From positions 20,508-84,507 of the forward strand of contig DATAGZ010000014.1 in assembly GCA_036263455.1 (NCBI GenBank): 64,000 bases of DNA, read 5' to 3'. This DNA is from DATAGZ01 sp036263455. Its GTDB lineage: Bacteria > Pseudomonadota > Alphaproteobacteria > Dongiales > Dongiaceae. Below, in pieces: positions 1-9,417 of this stretch (position 1 is its first letter; every line of letters begins with the position of its first letter). The translations under genes and the position numbers were made by a program. The notes under the pieces are model-generated. The model was not told the DNA's origin. It saw nothing but the letters and a program-made list of their open reading frames with translations, and ran no database searches.

Positions 1-29
1 ATTTGATATCATTCAGAATCAATGAAAAG

Positions 30-299
30 ATGGATCATCAAAACAAACGTTACGAGGCGTTGACGAGTCTTATAGAGGACGAACTAATTGGCGATTGGTG
101 GGGAGAAACTACGTCCTTTTACATAAAGGAAAGCATTTTAGATATTGACTCTCTCGCGTCAAAGCTAATAAATAAGATAAACGAGCGTGTAGACAAGCTC
201 TTATTGTTAGACATCAATACCAAAAATGGAAGAACAAGTGGAGATTTTTTCGACCAAGTTACGCTCGAAACACTTATCGATAAAAATCCTGATGAATAG
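30..299 (+). CDS. AT-rich small hypothetical protein (possible immunity-type orphan)
   Basis: An 89-aa soluble, acidic protein if the ATG at 30 is used; the frame stays open to an upstream TTG at 3 and to the window edge, so the true start may lie outside. No signal peptide, membrane segment or family motif is recognised. Base composition is much more AT-rich than the core genes downstream, and the gene sits just before an orphan RHS fragment. Small AT-rich genes beside RHS tips are often immunity genes, so that role is possible, but nothing in the protein itself shows it. Confidence 0.4.
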   Translation: MDHQNKRYEALTSLIEDELIGDWWGETTSFYIKESILDIDSLASKLINKINERVDKLLLLDINTKNGRTSGDFFDQVTLETLIDKNPDE

Positions 300-620
300 C
301 TATAGGAACCCTAAGTATTTTAGCGATGTAAAGAACTAAACTTCCTCGCCAAAATTTTTTGCGTATTCTTTTTCTTTTTTCTTCCGGTGTTTCTTTCTTT
401 TGCTTCATGAAGATATTTAGGAAATCATGCAAGCGATATTCTAAATACCGGGTAATCATGATTTTCTCTTGATTAATTATAGGAAATTATTACCTGTGCT
501 AACAGGATAGGGATGTTGATTAAAATCTCGCCAATTGCGATTGTTTTCGTGGCACCCAGATAGCATAAGTTAGCGGATTTCCCGGTGTCACGGGCATCGC
601 GTCGCTTGCCATGGGCATGA
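300..620. other. Non-coding gap, AT-rich then GC-rich
   Basis: No convincing gene is seen. The first half is AT-rich with poly-T/C tracts. From about 540 the composition switches abruptly to GC-rich, ending at an in-frame TGA (618-620) just before the RHS fragment. The switch looks like a junction between DNAs of different origin. Confidence 0.4.
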
Positions 621-812
621 CGCTCATCGTGGGTGGAAGCCCAAGTACGGACCACCACCCTCGTCTATGACATCGACGGTCGCCTCGCTCAAGCGAACTA
701 TCCCGATGGACCGGGACAAGGCCTCGCCTACAGCTATGATGCGGCGAACAATCGCATCCAGATAGCTAGCGCCGATTCCCGCCATGCTGGGGACCAACGT
801 CTAACGCACTGA
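621..812 (+). pseudogene. Orphan RHS/YD-repeat fragment
   Basis: The open frame from 621 to the TGA at 810-812 reads as YD-repeat protein: LVYDIDGRLAQANYPDG, then LAYSYDAANNRI. Spacing of the YD motifs is typical of RHS proteins. It has no start codon or ribosome site, is closed upstream by TGA at 618-620 and lacks an RHS core after it. It is therefore a displaced remnant of a larger RHS gene, not a gene in use. It shows that RHS-type genes occupied this locus more than once. Confidence 0.7.
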
Positions 813-902
813 GAAAGGAATATACATACAGCTAGCCTTCTATGAATCAGCCCGCTTCAACCCTTTAAGCGCTCGTAGCATGCATAGGCGTCTTTAGGCC
901 AC

Positions 903-1667
903 ATGGCTCCCCTTCCTGGACGCATTCAAACTTTTTGCCGAGGGGCGAGCCCGGAAATGCAGGCGGTTTGGGAAAAGGCTCAGTCGGGCATGAGAAGATC
1001 CATTACGAGGCCCCCGAGCGCCGTTCGTCTGGCGGACGAGATGGCCGTATTTCTCGATTGGTTCAACGGCGAAGCGCGCCTCGATCCCGTGCTGAAAGCG
1101 GCGATTGCCCATCTTTGGTTTGTTACCGTACACCCATTCGATGATGGCAACGCCCGCATCGCACACGCCATTGCCGATATGGCGCTTGCGCGTTCCGAGG
1201 GAAGTCCGCAGCGCTTCTACAGCATGTCGGCACAGATTCGTCAGGAATGTAAGGAATATTACGCCATCCTCGAGTCCATCCAGAAAGACGGTCTCGATAT
1301 TACGGCTTGGCTGCAATGGTTCTTGGCTTGTCTAAATCGGAGCTTTGATAGAGCCGAAGCTATTCTAGCCAATGTTCTGTTCAAGGCGCACTTCCGGGAG
1401 ACCAGTGCCGGCCAGCCGATTAACGAGCGCCAACGCAATGTTCTCAATCGCCTGCTCGACGGATTTGAAGGCAAACTCACCTCATCGAAATGGGCCATGC
1501 TAACTAGTACTTCTGCCGATACTGCGCTGCGCGATATAAGCGATCTCATGGCACGAGGCATTCTGATGAAGAATGAAGCGGGAGGGCGTAGCACGAGTTA
1601 TTCCCTGGCGATGAGAAATGAGGACGATTACGGATCAGCACAAAGGCCGCGCCTTAAGAAACATTGA
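903..1667 (+). pseudogene. Fic family protein remnant, N-truncated and frameshifted
   Basis: The 254-aa reading contains a Fic core with HPFDDGNARIAHA at residues 77-89 (consensus HPFxxGNGRxxR), followed by the helical region and a winged-helix-like end. Intact DUF4172-type Fic proteins are about 370 aa, and here the N-terminal half is missing. The conserved stretch before the core is split between frames: PEMQAV is in this frame, GHEKIHYEAPE lies in the +2 frame (about 985-1019), and AVRLADEM is back in this frame. Two compensating shifts at about 970 and 1015 explain this. The active site also has GNGR changed to GNAR and the last Arg to His. AMPylation activity is unlikely. Confidence 0.75.
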
Positions 1668-2011
1668 CAATGAAAGCTCGAAAGAAACAATTGTGAGCGC
1701 TCTTACACTTCAACCGGCGCGGCTAGCATCGACTATGAGATTGACGTTGTCGCCGGCTTACTCGTTCGCCTCCTTACTCAACTCCTCCAAGCGGGCTATC
1801 CTCAACGTTGTCAACAATGCACTCAAAGGAGAAGACTATCAGGCGGCATGGCGAATGATGCGACGGCTATGATGTTCAAATCCGTGATCTCTCCCTTCAG
1901 GCATCCGATCAGTAGACAACTTTTGCGCGAATAAAATTGTAGCCCACATTCACGACATGCGTTTCCGAGCGTCTGAATGCTCAAAAAGCATCCAGCGACA
2001 AAGGGAATGGC
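1668..2011 (+). other. Gap without recognisable gene
   Basis: Short open frames occur, but none shows a family motif or a convincing start. The region separates the Fic remnant from the sigma-factor gene and probably holds the sigma gene's promoter. Confidence 0.35.
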
Positions 2012-2638
2012 ATGGACCGGGGGGAAGGAAACGGCGCTCCGCAAGGTGCGCAGTGCGTCACGTCTTCACAATTTTGGGATATTTGGCTACAACACCGGCT
2101 TTTCCTATGGCGCTATGCATTAAAGCTCACTCGCAGCACCGAGGATGCAAAGGATCTCCTTTCCTGCACCTTGCTGCGGCTTGCCACGCATATAGGGCGG
2201 CACGAACCCGTCATCGTCGCCAATCCTCAATCCTTGCTTGTTACTGCGCTTAGAAACGAATTTCTCAGCCAACGGCGGCGCCTTATGCGCGAATATCACC
2301 TTATCAGCAATGATGTCGATGTCTACGGTTCGGAGATGAAAGATGATACTGCGTTGACTGCAGAGGACACCCTTGCAGCGAGAGAAAGCAAAAATGCGCT
2401 CCTTGCTGCTGTGGACAAATTACCGCCCTCCTATAAGCGTCTGTTCGATCTTCGCTTTCGTGAAGAGCGCTCCTACGAACAGATCGCTGGTTTGCTTGGT
2501 GCCTCGCAGGCACTGATCCGCAAGCGGATCCAGTTGTTACGTGCGAAATTGCGCGAGAACATGCAATCGGTCGATCCGGAGTTTTGCGCCCCAGTCAAGA
2601 GTGAAAAAGTTCACACCCCATCATTTCAGGAATCCTAA
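2012..2638 (+). CDS. ECF-like sigma-70 family RNA polymerase sigma factor
   Basis: This 208-aa protein has a region-2-like segment (residues about 20-95, with FLWRYALKLTRSTEDAKDLL) and a clear region 4 (about 133-185, LPPSYKRLFDLRF then SYEQIAGLLGAS, a helix-turn-helix). It would direct RNA polymerase to a small target set. The start at 2012 has AGGGA about 6 nt upstream. A rebB-like gene begins 26 bp after its stop; sigma factors of this kind commonly accompany R-body genes, so its target was probably that locus. No anti-sigma gene is seen. The C-terminal tail after region 4 (about 20 aa) is not recognised. Confidence 0.8.
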   Translation: MDRGEGNGAPQGAQCVTSSQFWDIWLQHRLFLWRYALKLTRSTEDAKDLLSCTLLRLATHIGRHEPVIVANPQSLLVTALRNEFLSQRRRLMREYHLISNDVDVYGSEMKDDTALTAEDTLAARESKNALLAAVDKLPPSYKRLFDLRFREERSYEQIAGLLGASQALIRKRIQLLRAKLRENMQSVDPEFCAPVKSEKVHTPSFQES

Positions 2639-2664
2639 GCACGTAGCAAAGGGAATATACGAAG

Positions 2665-2874
2665 ATGTCCGATCAAATGAATGCTCAGATCACCGACGCA
2701 GTGATACAGACCAATGGTAAGGTCGTCTCGGAGCCACTGGCTCATGCGATAGCGACGCTCTGTCAGGTTATGAACTAGGCCTCTAGATCGACATCGCCAA
2801 ATGCGGTGGCAATGCAGCAAGCAACGAATCAGATTGCTACTGCCATCGCAACCGAAAGTTCTGAGCCACTGTGA
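2665..2874 (+). pseudogene. rebB: RebB-like R-body protein gene with in-frame TAG
   Basis: From ATG 2665 the frame reads MSDQMNAQITDAVIQTNGKV, close to the start of RebB family (R-body, 'killing trait') proteins. It stops at TAG 2776-2778 after 37 codons. The same frame then continues with NAVAMQQATNQIATAIATES, matching the second half of the family, to TGA 2872-2874. One nonsense change (for example CAG to TAG) therefore interrupts a full-length gene of about 69 codons. An AAAGGGAA site lies before the ATG. No rebA/rebD paralogues are seen nearby, so the locus is probably no longer able to build R bodies. Confidence 0.65.
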
Positions 2875-3449
2875 GATAGCAGAAATCAGCTAGTTCACCA
2901 TAGGACTTTTAAAGAAGTTTCCGAGTAATACATACGCTGTTGCACCTTATTCCTCCCTAGAAGGCGCAGCAGCGGGCGCGCCCAGCGCACGGGCTTGTCC
3001 CCATCCCGGGGCGACGGGCGCGCCTCTCTCTTCGCGGCGGCCGGGTGGATTTTCCTTACCTCTGCCTTGCTTACCTTCGCGAAGCATTCTTTAACGTGCT
3101 TGGATCGCCCTAGCCTGAGGGAGGTTCATACCATGACCTCTGGAAGCGAGGGGGCCAAGGTCCCGGCAGCCAGGCCTTGCCGCTAGCATCAGCCGAGGAT
3201 TAGGCCTAACCCATGCCGGCTTCTGCTTGGCAGCATCCCAGCCTCCCCGGATTCTAAATATTCCAGTAAAGCGTACGCACGGGACCTTCGTTTCCGTGCC
3301 GAAGCGCCCCGTTTAGGGATAGCAATATCCCAAAAGCCGGATCAGTCGAGAGGGACGGGCGCACGACATTTCCTCCCACCTCGAGTGAATATTCACAATC
3401 CCTTCCTGAGATCGTCTCTTCGTTACAGACCTTATAACAGGAGGGATCC
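2875..3449. other. Gap without recognisable gene; leader of the secreted-protein gene
   Basis: GC-rich stretch with scattered stops in all frames and no family motif. The last part (about 3380-3449) is more AT-rich and ends in a strong GGAGGG ribosome site, so it probably contains the promoter of the gene at 3450. Confidence 0.35.
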
Positions 3450-3995
3450 ATGCAAATCAGAACTTTACTACGCAAAAGTTGGCTGGCGGCCGCAGTTTCT
3501 TTCGCTTTTCTACCGATACAAGTCATGGCAGGACAGGGTTTTTATGTCACGGTGGGAACCCATACGCTCAATACGCCAAATAATAACAGCGTACAGGTCG
3601 CAAATGTCAATTATTCGGAATGGTATCTCGATCAGATGGTTGATGGCGCAACCATTCCTTTCAATCAATTCAGCAGCACCAACGTTTATACTGAACATTG
3701 CGCGGCCTTTGTTAGCTGCGGTAACGCCGCTGGGGATTCATCCTTCCCGCACGGCGGGATAGTTTTCTCTCTTTCCTATAATGGCGCCACCGCGGCCACT
3801 TATTGCCTGAGTAACGGTTCGGAAGGAAGCGCTGTGCCCCAATGCGGAAATACCATGGCTACTCAGGATACCTTTGTCATTAGCTGCATGCCGCAACCAG
3901 GGTACGTATGTGGCGGGACGTTCGGACAGAACGTCAACGTGGGTGGCAATACCCAATACCGACCGATTTTTGTCCTTGATTCGGCACCACAATGA
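3450..3995 (+). CDS. Cys-rich secreted protein of unknown function
   Basis: A 181-aa protein with a clear signal peptide: basic MQIRTLLRK, hydrophobic residues about 11-23, and cleavage expected after Ala27 (QVMA/GQGF). The mature part is rich in Asn, Gly, Ser and Thr and carries six cysteines (84, 90, 119, 132, 146, 154), which suggests three disulfides in an exported beta-rich domain. The start at 3450 has GGAGGG a few nt upstream. I do not recognise the family. It lies just upstream of, and in the same direction as, the split RHS genes (123 bp gap), so it could be a partner or accessory of that system; this is inference from position only. Confidence 0.75.
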   Translation: MQIRTLLRKSWLAAAVSFAFLPIQVMAGQGFYVTVGTHTLNTPNNNSVQVANVNYSEWYLDQMVDGATIPFNQFSSTNVYTEHCAAFVSCGNAAGDSSFPHGGIVFSLSYNGATAATYCLSNGSEGSAVPQCGNTMATQDTFVISCMPQPGYVCGGTFGQNVNVGGNTQYRPIFVLDSAPQ

Positions 3996-4118
3996 GCTGG
4001 GCTAGGCCGGCGAATCTCGCGTCCCGAAGCAGAGCTTAACGTACCGGATCCGCTGTTCTTTCGAAATTATTTAAATAGACCCGTTTCTTTCCACCACGAC
4101 AATTCCTGGAGCTCTCTC

Positions 4119-7100
4119 ATGCTCATGGCATCTTTTCGCACCGCTTTTTCTTCTCGATTTGCCACCTGGATGAAGAGAAAACCTGCCTGGAAGCGGGTAG
4201 GGCTCCAGGAAGCCTGGCTGGCCCTTGCGCTAGCGTGCAGTCTTGCCGATCCGGTGTCCGCGGCCGGTACGGTCGAGACTGTCGCCGGCGGCACGCATGC
4301 TAGCTTTGCCGTTTCACGCGATGGCGCAGCCACTTATTCCATTCCTTTGATGGTTCCGCCAGGAACGGCCGGCGCGCAACCTAGCCTCGGCCTTGTCTAT
4401 AATAGTCTCCAAGGCGATGGCGTTGCCGGCGTAGGCTGGAGCCTGTCAGGCACCGGTACCATCACACGCTGCAACGCTACTCAGGCGATCGACGGCTTCG
4501 TCGGCGGCGTCAATTATAATGCCGATGATCGTTTTTGCCTGGATGGCCGTCGCCTTGTTCAGGTCTCGTCTGCCGGCGAGTTCCGTACTGTCGTCGATAG
4601 CTATGTCAAGATCACGGCACCAGGCGGAATGCAGGCCTGTGGTAGCGGGCCTTGCAGTTTCCTCGTCCAGAATCCCGACGGCTCGTCGGAAGAGTTCGGC
4701 GCAAGCACGGATTCCCGGATCCTGGCACAGAACAGGACCGACGGTTCGGTGGCGACTTGGGCAATCACCAGCCGTACCGACGCCAATGGCAACAGCATCG
4801 CCTTCACCTATGATACCAGTCAGCTCGCGCAAACGGGAGCCTATTACCTCTCCAGTATCAACTACACCGCGAATGCCACGGCCCCTTCTCCACTCCAGGC
4901 AGGGCGATCGGTGCTATTTGGCTATGCGGCGGCACCGGGTTATGCCACGCAATATAGCAATGGCGGCGCCTTTTCCTGGAAGCAGGTCCTAAGCTCGGTT
5001 ACTACCCAGGTCAACGGGAATACCGTCAAAATCTATAACTTGGCTTACGAAACCGGTGCCACCACGGGCCACAAGCGGATCTCCTCGATCACGGAATGCG
5101 ATGGGAACGGTCAGTGTCTGGCACCGACCAGCTTTACCTACGAAGATGAGGGCGCCTCGCCAGGACAGTTCACGGCCGAGACACCAACCGCACTCGGCAG
5201 CGGCGCCAATTCTAGCACGCAGCAGATTGCCGGCGACTTCAATGGAGACGGTCTGACGGATCTTATTCTCCTCGCTCCCAGTGGCACGATGACCCAGGCT
5301 ACCCTGTATCTGCGCACCAGCAACGGATTTAAGGCCATGCCACTCGGCGGCCTGGGGACCTGGTATAACCAAAGCACGCTCCTTACCGGCGATTTCAATG
5401 GCGATGGCGTGACCGACTTGGCGCAGATCTACAAGAGCGGCACCATGGCAATGGTGCGGGGCTATCTGTCCACGAGCAACGGTCTTACCCCGGCAAATTG
5501 GAAGCAGCCCCTCGGCCCCTGGCCTAATCAAGGGCTATTCACCACGGGAGATTTCAATGGCGATGGTTTGGTCGATCTGGCTTCGATTGCGCCCCAGAAT
5601 AACAATCTTGCCATCACCTCCTTCCAATCCACGGGCAGTGGTTTCACCACCGTTGCTTGGCAGGGGCTCAACCTGCCGTGGGAGGGAGGTTTTCTTCTGC
5701 CCGGCAATTATACCTCCAATCCGGTCACCTCGATCGCTTATGTACGTCCCTCGAACGGCTCCCTGGCGATCGATGTCATCGCGCTGAACGGCAGTCAGGC
5801 GGTAACGAGCCATTGGGTCCCAGCCGGATCGGCTGGCAATTGGGTGGAGGATCCTGTTTTCCTGGCAGGCGATTTCAACGGCGATGGCCTAAGCGATATC
5901 GGCTTCGCCTATCCTGATCAGGGCCAGATTTCCTTCAATGCCTTTCTTTCCAGCGGCACGTCGTTCCAAAACACGCCCCTGGGCCAGCGCATCCAATCTT
6001 TGAACAATCTCGGACAGATCTATGCAGCAGACGTCAATGGCGATGGCAAGAGCGACCTGGTGATTTCCAGCAGTGCTGCAGGAAACATGGCCTTCACGGT
6101 ATGGGAAAACCGTCCGAGCCCGTCCGGCCTCAGCCTGGTAAATCCTGGCTTGGCGCTCAGTATCCCAGGCTCCTTTACCAATAACAACTTCATGATCGGC
6201 AATTTTTCCGGTCTCGGTTATAGTGATGTGCTGCAGCTCTCCAATAGTGCTGGGAGTCTCAGCGCCAGCGCGTACGTGCTCGAACCTTATGAGCCTCACG
6301 CGGGCAAGCCCGCCGGCCTTCCCGATATGCTGGCGCAGGTCGAGGATGGATTAGGCGTCACGACAATGTATAATTATGCACCGCTGACCAATGTGCTGGG
6401 TCCAGTCTATACCCGAGGCAGCGGTGCGACCTATCCCCTTCAGGATGTTCAGAATAGTACCTACGTGGTTGCAGCACAGACAGTATCCGATGGCCTACAG
6501 CACAGCTACAAACTCAGCTATACCTACAGCGACGCCCGTATCGACGTGGCGAATTGGGGCTGGCTCGGCTTTGGCTCCGTAAAGACGATTAATGCCGCCG
6601 CGGGCATCACCGAGGAGCGCAGCTACGCTCAAAACTTTCCCTTCATCGGCCAAGTAACCGGCCGGTTGGTAGAAGCCGCGCAGAATAGCGAGCCCTTGCA
6701 AGAGGTCCAGGTGAAGCTCGCCTGTGAAACTGGCACCGGCACCGCAAGCGCGCTTGCCAAGGGCTGCCAACAGCTCTCCCAGACCAGTGCCAGCGGCCAG
6801 CCGCAATATTTTAAGAACGTTTTTCAGGTAGTCGCGACCACCAGCTTGGAGCAGCTCTATCAGGAAGGCACGAGCAGCCCCGCCAGCAGCATCACCCATA
6901 CCTACACCTATGACGGCTATGGCAATCTGTTGTCGCGCAGTGACCAGGCGGTGGCAGCGAGCGGCACCAGTGCTCTCCAATATTGCCAGGCTATAGGTAA
7001 TAACGACAGTAATGGCGCCTGGAGGCTTGGTCTTGTTACCAACGCCAAGACGACGAGTGCCTCGAGCTGCAGCAATATGACAAGCTGGGATGCTACCCAA

Positions 7101-9407
7101 GACCTGCGCTGGTCAACCTACGGTTATGACGGCCATGGCAATCTGAGCTACAGCCAGAACTGGCTGGCGCAAGCAAACGCAACCTCGGCGGCCACGGGCT
7201 GTGGCACCCTCCTGCCTTCGGGTGGCCACTGGCTCTGCACTCAATTCTCTTATGATGCCTATGGCAACGTAACCGTGCAGGTTGATCCTAACGGCAATAT
7301 GTCCCAGATCAGCTACGATAGCACGTATCAGACGTTTCCGACCAAAGCCACGCCGCCAGCGGTACCTAGCGGGGCGAATCTTGCGGTGACGATGAGTTAC
7401 GAGCCGGCCTTCGGATCCCTGACCGAATTGACCGATCCGAACGGTCATAATTATATGACAAGCATTGATAGCTTTGGACGGCTTACCGCCACCTATGGCC
7501 CGAATCCAGCGGGTGGCAACGCCACGCAACTAACGGCGGTCAGCTATGCGGTTCCAACCGGCGGCGCCGGCCTCAGCCAGAACATTGCTATCTGTGCGAG
7601 CTGGCAGGAATGCGCGGGCAACATGCCGCAATCCTGGTATAGCATGAGCAAACTCACCGACGGTTTGGGGCGTCCCTATCGCACGATGGAAACGCTTCCC
7701 GCTTCCGCCACGCCGCCCGCCGGTCTTTGTGCTCCCGCGCAGAATCAGACCATTCTGAGCGATATCGGCTATGACGAGGCAGGCCGGCTCAATAACTGGA
7801 CAATGCCCTATTTCCAGGGTCAGAGCACAACGAGCGCTTACAGCCTGACCTACGACCCTTATCAGAGGCCGCAGCAATTGGTGGCGCCCGACGGCACGAC
7901 CCTATCCCTGGGGTATGATCTGACGAGCTGGCAGTCCATACTGAGCGTCTCCGGGCAGCCGAGCAGCGGCCAGCAGGCCACGACCGCTACCCAGAAAAGC
8001 ACCACCCAGCTCGATCCATGGCGGCGCCCCCTGAAAGTGACGGCGCCTGACGGCGGGGTGACTACCTATGTCCGCGATCCCTTGGGCGAGGCGACGCAAA
8101 TCACGGATCCCATTGGCGTGAGGGTCAGCTATACCTGGGACTCACTTGGACGCCTGGTTTCCTATGCCCATCCCGATTTGGGAACGACTACCTACGGGTA
8201 TGACAATAATAGCAATCTGATCAGCCTTACCGATGGATTAGGCCAGACCACCAGCCTGACCTACGATTCTCTCAATCGATTGACCAGCCGCAAGGTCGCG
8301 GCCGCCAATGGCACGGTCGCTCTGTCGGTTACGTATGGCTACGATGCACAAACCAGTGGCGCTTTCACCATTGCCAATGGCCTGGGGCAACTGACCTCCG
8401 TGACCGATCAGAGCACTACTTATGTTTTCAGCTACGATCCTTATGAACGGCCGCAAAACCAGTGGGTGAGCCTGTCGGGCTATGCCAAGCCGTTTGCCTT
8501 TGCCTGGACCTACGGTCCGCAGAGCCAAGTCACGAGCTTCACTTATCCCGATGGTACGACATTGGCCAACAGCTATGGTCGTGACCAGACACTCTGCACA
8601 GTTGCCTTGTCGCCTGCCGGCAGCACCGGCAGCCAAATCTACGCGAGCTATAGCAATTATACCGCGAGCAAACAGCCGCAGAATGTAAGCTATCTCAATG
8701 GCGTGACGAGTGCCTATAGCTATGACGCCACGCTTCGTCCACTCAGTCAGGATACGGGGAGCGCGGGTGGTCCGCCCCTGATCGATACCAGCTACGTTTG
8801 GGGGCAGAACGCGAACAGTCCTGCCGGTCTCCTTACCCAACTCAACGATAAGGCGGCGCAGGGCCAGAGTCAGAGCTTCGGTTATGACCTCATGGGTCGA
8901 TTGACCTCGGCCCAAGGCGCTTATGGCAGTGCCAGTTACGGCTATAACGCGGGAGGGGCGATCACGCGCCAAAATACCACGGCCTTCACTTATCCTGCCC
9001 AGCCCTCCTATCGTCCCAGCGCCGCGACGAGCACGGCTGCGCCCAATGCCGTGCTGGAGACCTTCAGCTTCGATGCCATCGGCAATCTGGCGAGCGCGAC
9101 GCCGGCAACACCCGGTCCGAACGCGCCCTCGCTAGGCTATGTTTTCGATCCGGCCGGGCGGCTGCAATCGGTGACACGCTCGGGCCAAAGCGCCCCGACG
9201 GCCATGAGCTACGATCCCTTCGATCAGCGCCTGTCGAAGACCGATCCCGATGGCACTAAGACCCTCTACGTCGGCCCGAACTATACGCTCACCGTCCTGC
9301 CCAACGGCGATGGGTTGACGACCAAGAGCATTCCGGGCCTGAACGGCGACCCCGTGGCTGAGATCACCGTGCCGTTCGGCGCATCCCAATCGAGCGGCCA
9401 GCAGTAA
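4119..9407 (+). CDS. Secreted SpvB/FG-GAP/YD-repeat protein, N-terminal shell of a split RHS (TcB-like)
   Basis: A 1762-aa protein with a signal-type hydrophobic segment at about 32-48 (LALALACSLADPVSAA). An SpvB-like domain follows (about 50-330, with SIPLMVPPGTAGAQPSLGL). Five FG-GAP/VCBS repeats of the type GDFNGDGLTDL lie near residues 370, 424, 477, 583 and 640. A TcB-like middle segment (about 730) comes next, then YD repeats from about 920 to 1745. This order matches TcdB/TccC-type insecticidal toxin shells and RHS cocoons. The protein stops before the RHS core, which is supplied by the next gene 10 bp away. GGAG lies 7 nt before ATG 4119; an internal ATG at 4170 would also give a normal signal peptide. 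It probably forms the shell enclosing a toxin. Confidence 0.85.
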   Translation: MLMASFRTAFSSRFATWMKRKPAWKRVGLQEAWLALALACSLADPVSAAGTVETVAGGTHASFAVSRDGAATYSIPLMVPPGTAGAQPSLGLVYNSLQGDGVAGVGWSLSGTGTITRCNATQAIDGFVGGVNYNADDRFCLDGRRLVQVSSAGEFRTVVDSYVKITAPGGMQACGSGPCSFLVQNPDGSSEEFGASTDSRILAQNRTDGSVATWAITSRTDANGNSIAFTYDTSQLAQTGAYYLSSINYTANATAPSPLQAGRSVLFGYAAAPGYATQYSNGGAFSWKQVLSSVTTQVNGNTVKIYNLAYETGATTGHKRISSITECDGNGQCLAPTSFTYEDEGASPGQFTAETPTALGSGANSSTQQIAGDFNGDGLTDLILLAPSGTMTQATLYLRTSNGFKAMPLGGLGTWYNQSTLLTGDFNGDGVTDLAQIYKSGTMAMVRGYLSTSNGLTPANWKQPLGPWPNQGLFTTGDFNGDGLVDLASIAPQNNNLAITSFQSTGSGFTTVAWQGLNLPWEGGFLLPGNYTSNPVTSIAYVRPSNGSLAIDVIALNGSQAVTSHWVPAGSAGNWVEDPVFLAGDFNGDGLSDIGFAYPDQGQISFNAFLSSGTSFQNTPLGQRIQSLNNLGQIYAADVNGDGKSDLVISSSAAGNMAFTVWENRPSPSGLSLVNPGLALSIPGSFTNNNFMIGNFSGLGYSDVLQLSNSAGSLSASAYVLEPYEPHAGKPAGLPDMLAQVEDGLGVTTMYNYAPLTNVLGPVYTRGSGATYPLQDVQNSTYVVAAQTVSDGLQHSYKLSYTYSDARIDVANWGWLGFGSVKTINAAAGITEERSYAQNFPFIGQVTGRLVEAAQNSEPLQEVQVKLACETGTGTASALAKGCQQLSQTSASGQPQYFKNVFQVVATTSLEQLYQEGTSSPASSITHTYTYDGYGNLLSRSDQAVAASGTSALQYCQAIGNNDSNGAWRLGLVTNAKTTSASSCSNMTSWDATQDLRWSTYGYDGHGNLSYSQNWLAQANATSAATGCGTLLPSGGHWLCTQFSYDAYGNVTVQVDPNGNMSQISYDSTYQTFPTKATPPAVPSGANLAVTMSYEPAFGSLTELTDPNGHNYMTSIDSFGRLTATYGPNPAGGNATQLTAVSYAVPTGGAGLSQNIAICASWQECAGNMPQSWYSMSKLTDGLGRPYRTMETLPASATPPAGLCAPAQNQTILSDIGYDEAGRLNNWTMPYFQGQSTTSAYSLTYDPYQRPQQLVAPDGTTLSLGYDLTSWQSILSVSGQPSSGQQATTATQKSTTQLDPWRRPLKVTAPDGGVTTYVRDPLGEATQITDPIGVRVSYTWDSLGRLVSYAHPDLGTTTYGYDNNSNLISLTDGLGQTTSLTYDSLNRLTSRKVAAANGTVALSVTYGYDAQTSGAFTIANGLGQLTSVTDQSTTYVFSYDPYERPQNQWVSLSGYAKPFAFAWTYGPQSQVTSFTYPDGTTLANSYGRDQTLCTVALSPAGSTGSQIYASYSNYTASKQPQNVSYLNGVTSAYSYDATLRPLSQDTGSAGGPPLIDTSYVWGQNANSPAGLLTQLNDKAAQGQSQSFGYDLMGRLTSAQGAYGSASYGYNAGGAITRQNTTAFTYPAQPSYRPSAATSTAAPNAVLETFSFDAIGNLASATPATPGPNAPSLGYVFDPAGRLQSVTRSGQSAPTAMSYDPFDQRLSKTDPDGTKTLYVGPNYTLTVLPNGDGLTTKSIPGLNGDPVAEITVPFGASQSSGQQ

Positions 9408-9417
9408 GGAGGAGACC

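Noticed and set aside
894..1594. Long open frames on the minus strand across the Fic remnant
   Set aside because: They are shadows of the GC-rich coding strand; the plus frame carries the Fic motif.
3242..3260. Short similarity (CTCCCCGG, ATTC) to the tRNA-Asn 3' end, as a possible att site
   Set aside because: Only about 8 contiguous bases match, which is expected by chance; no integrase is present.
4446..9135. Many 100-240 aa minus-strand frames inside the large RHS gene
   Set aside because: They mirror the repeated FG-GAP and YD codons and have no family motif or ribosome site.
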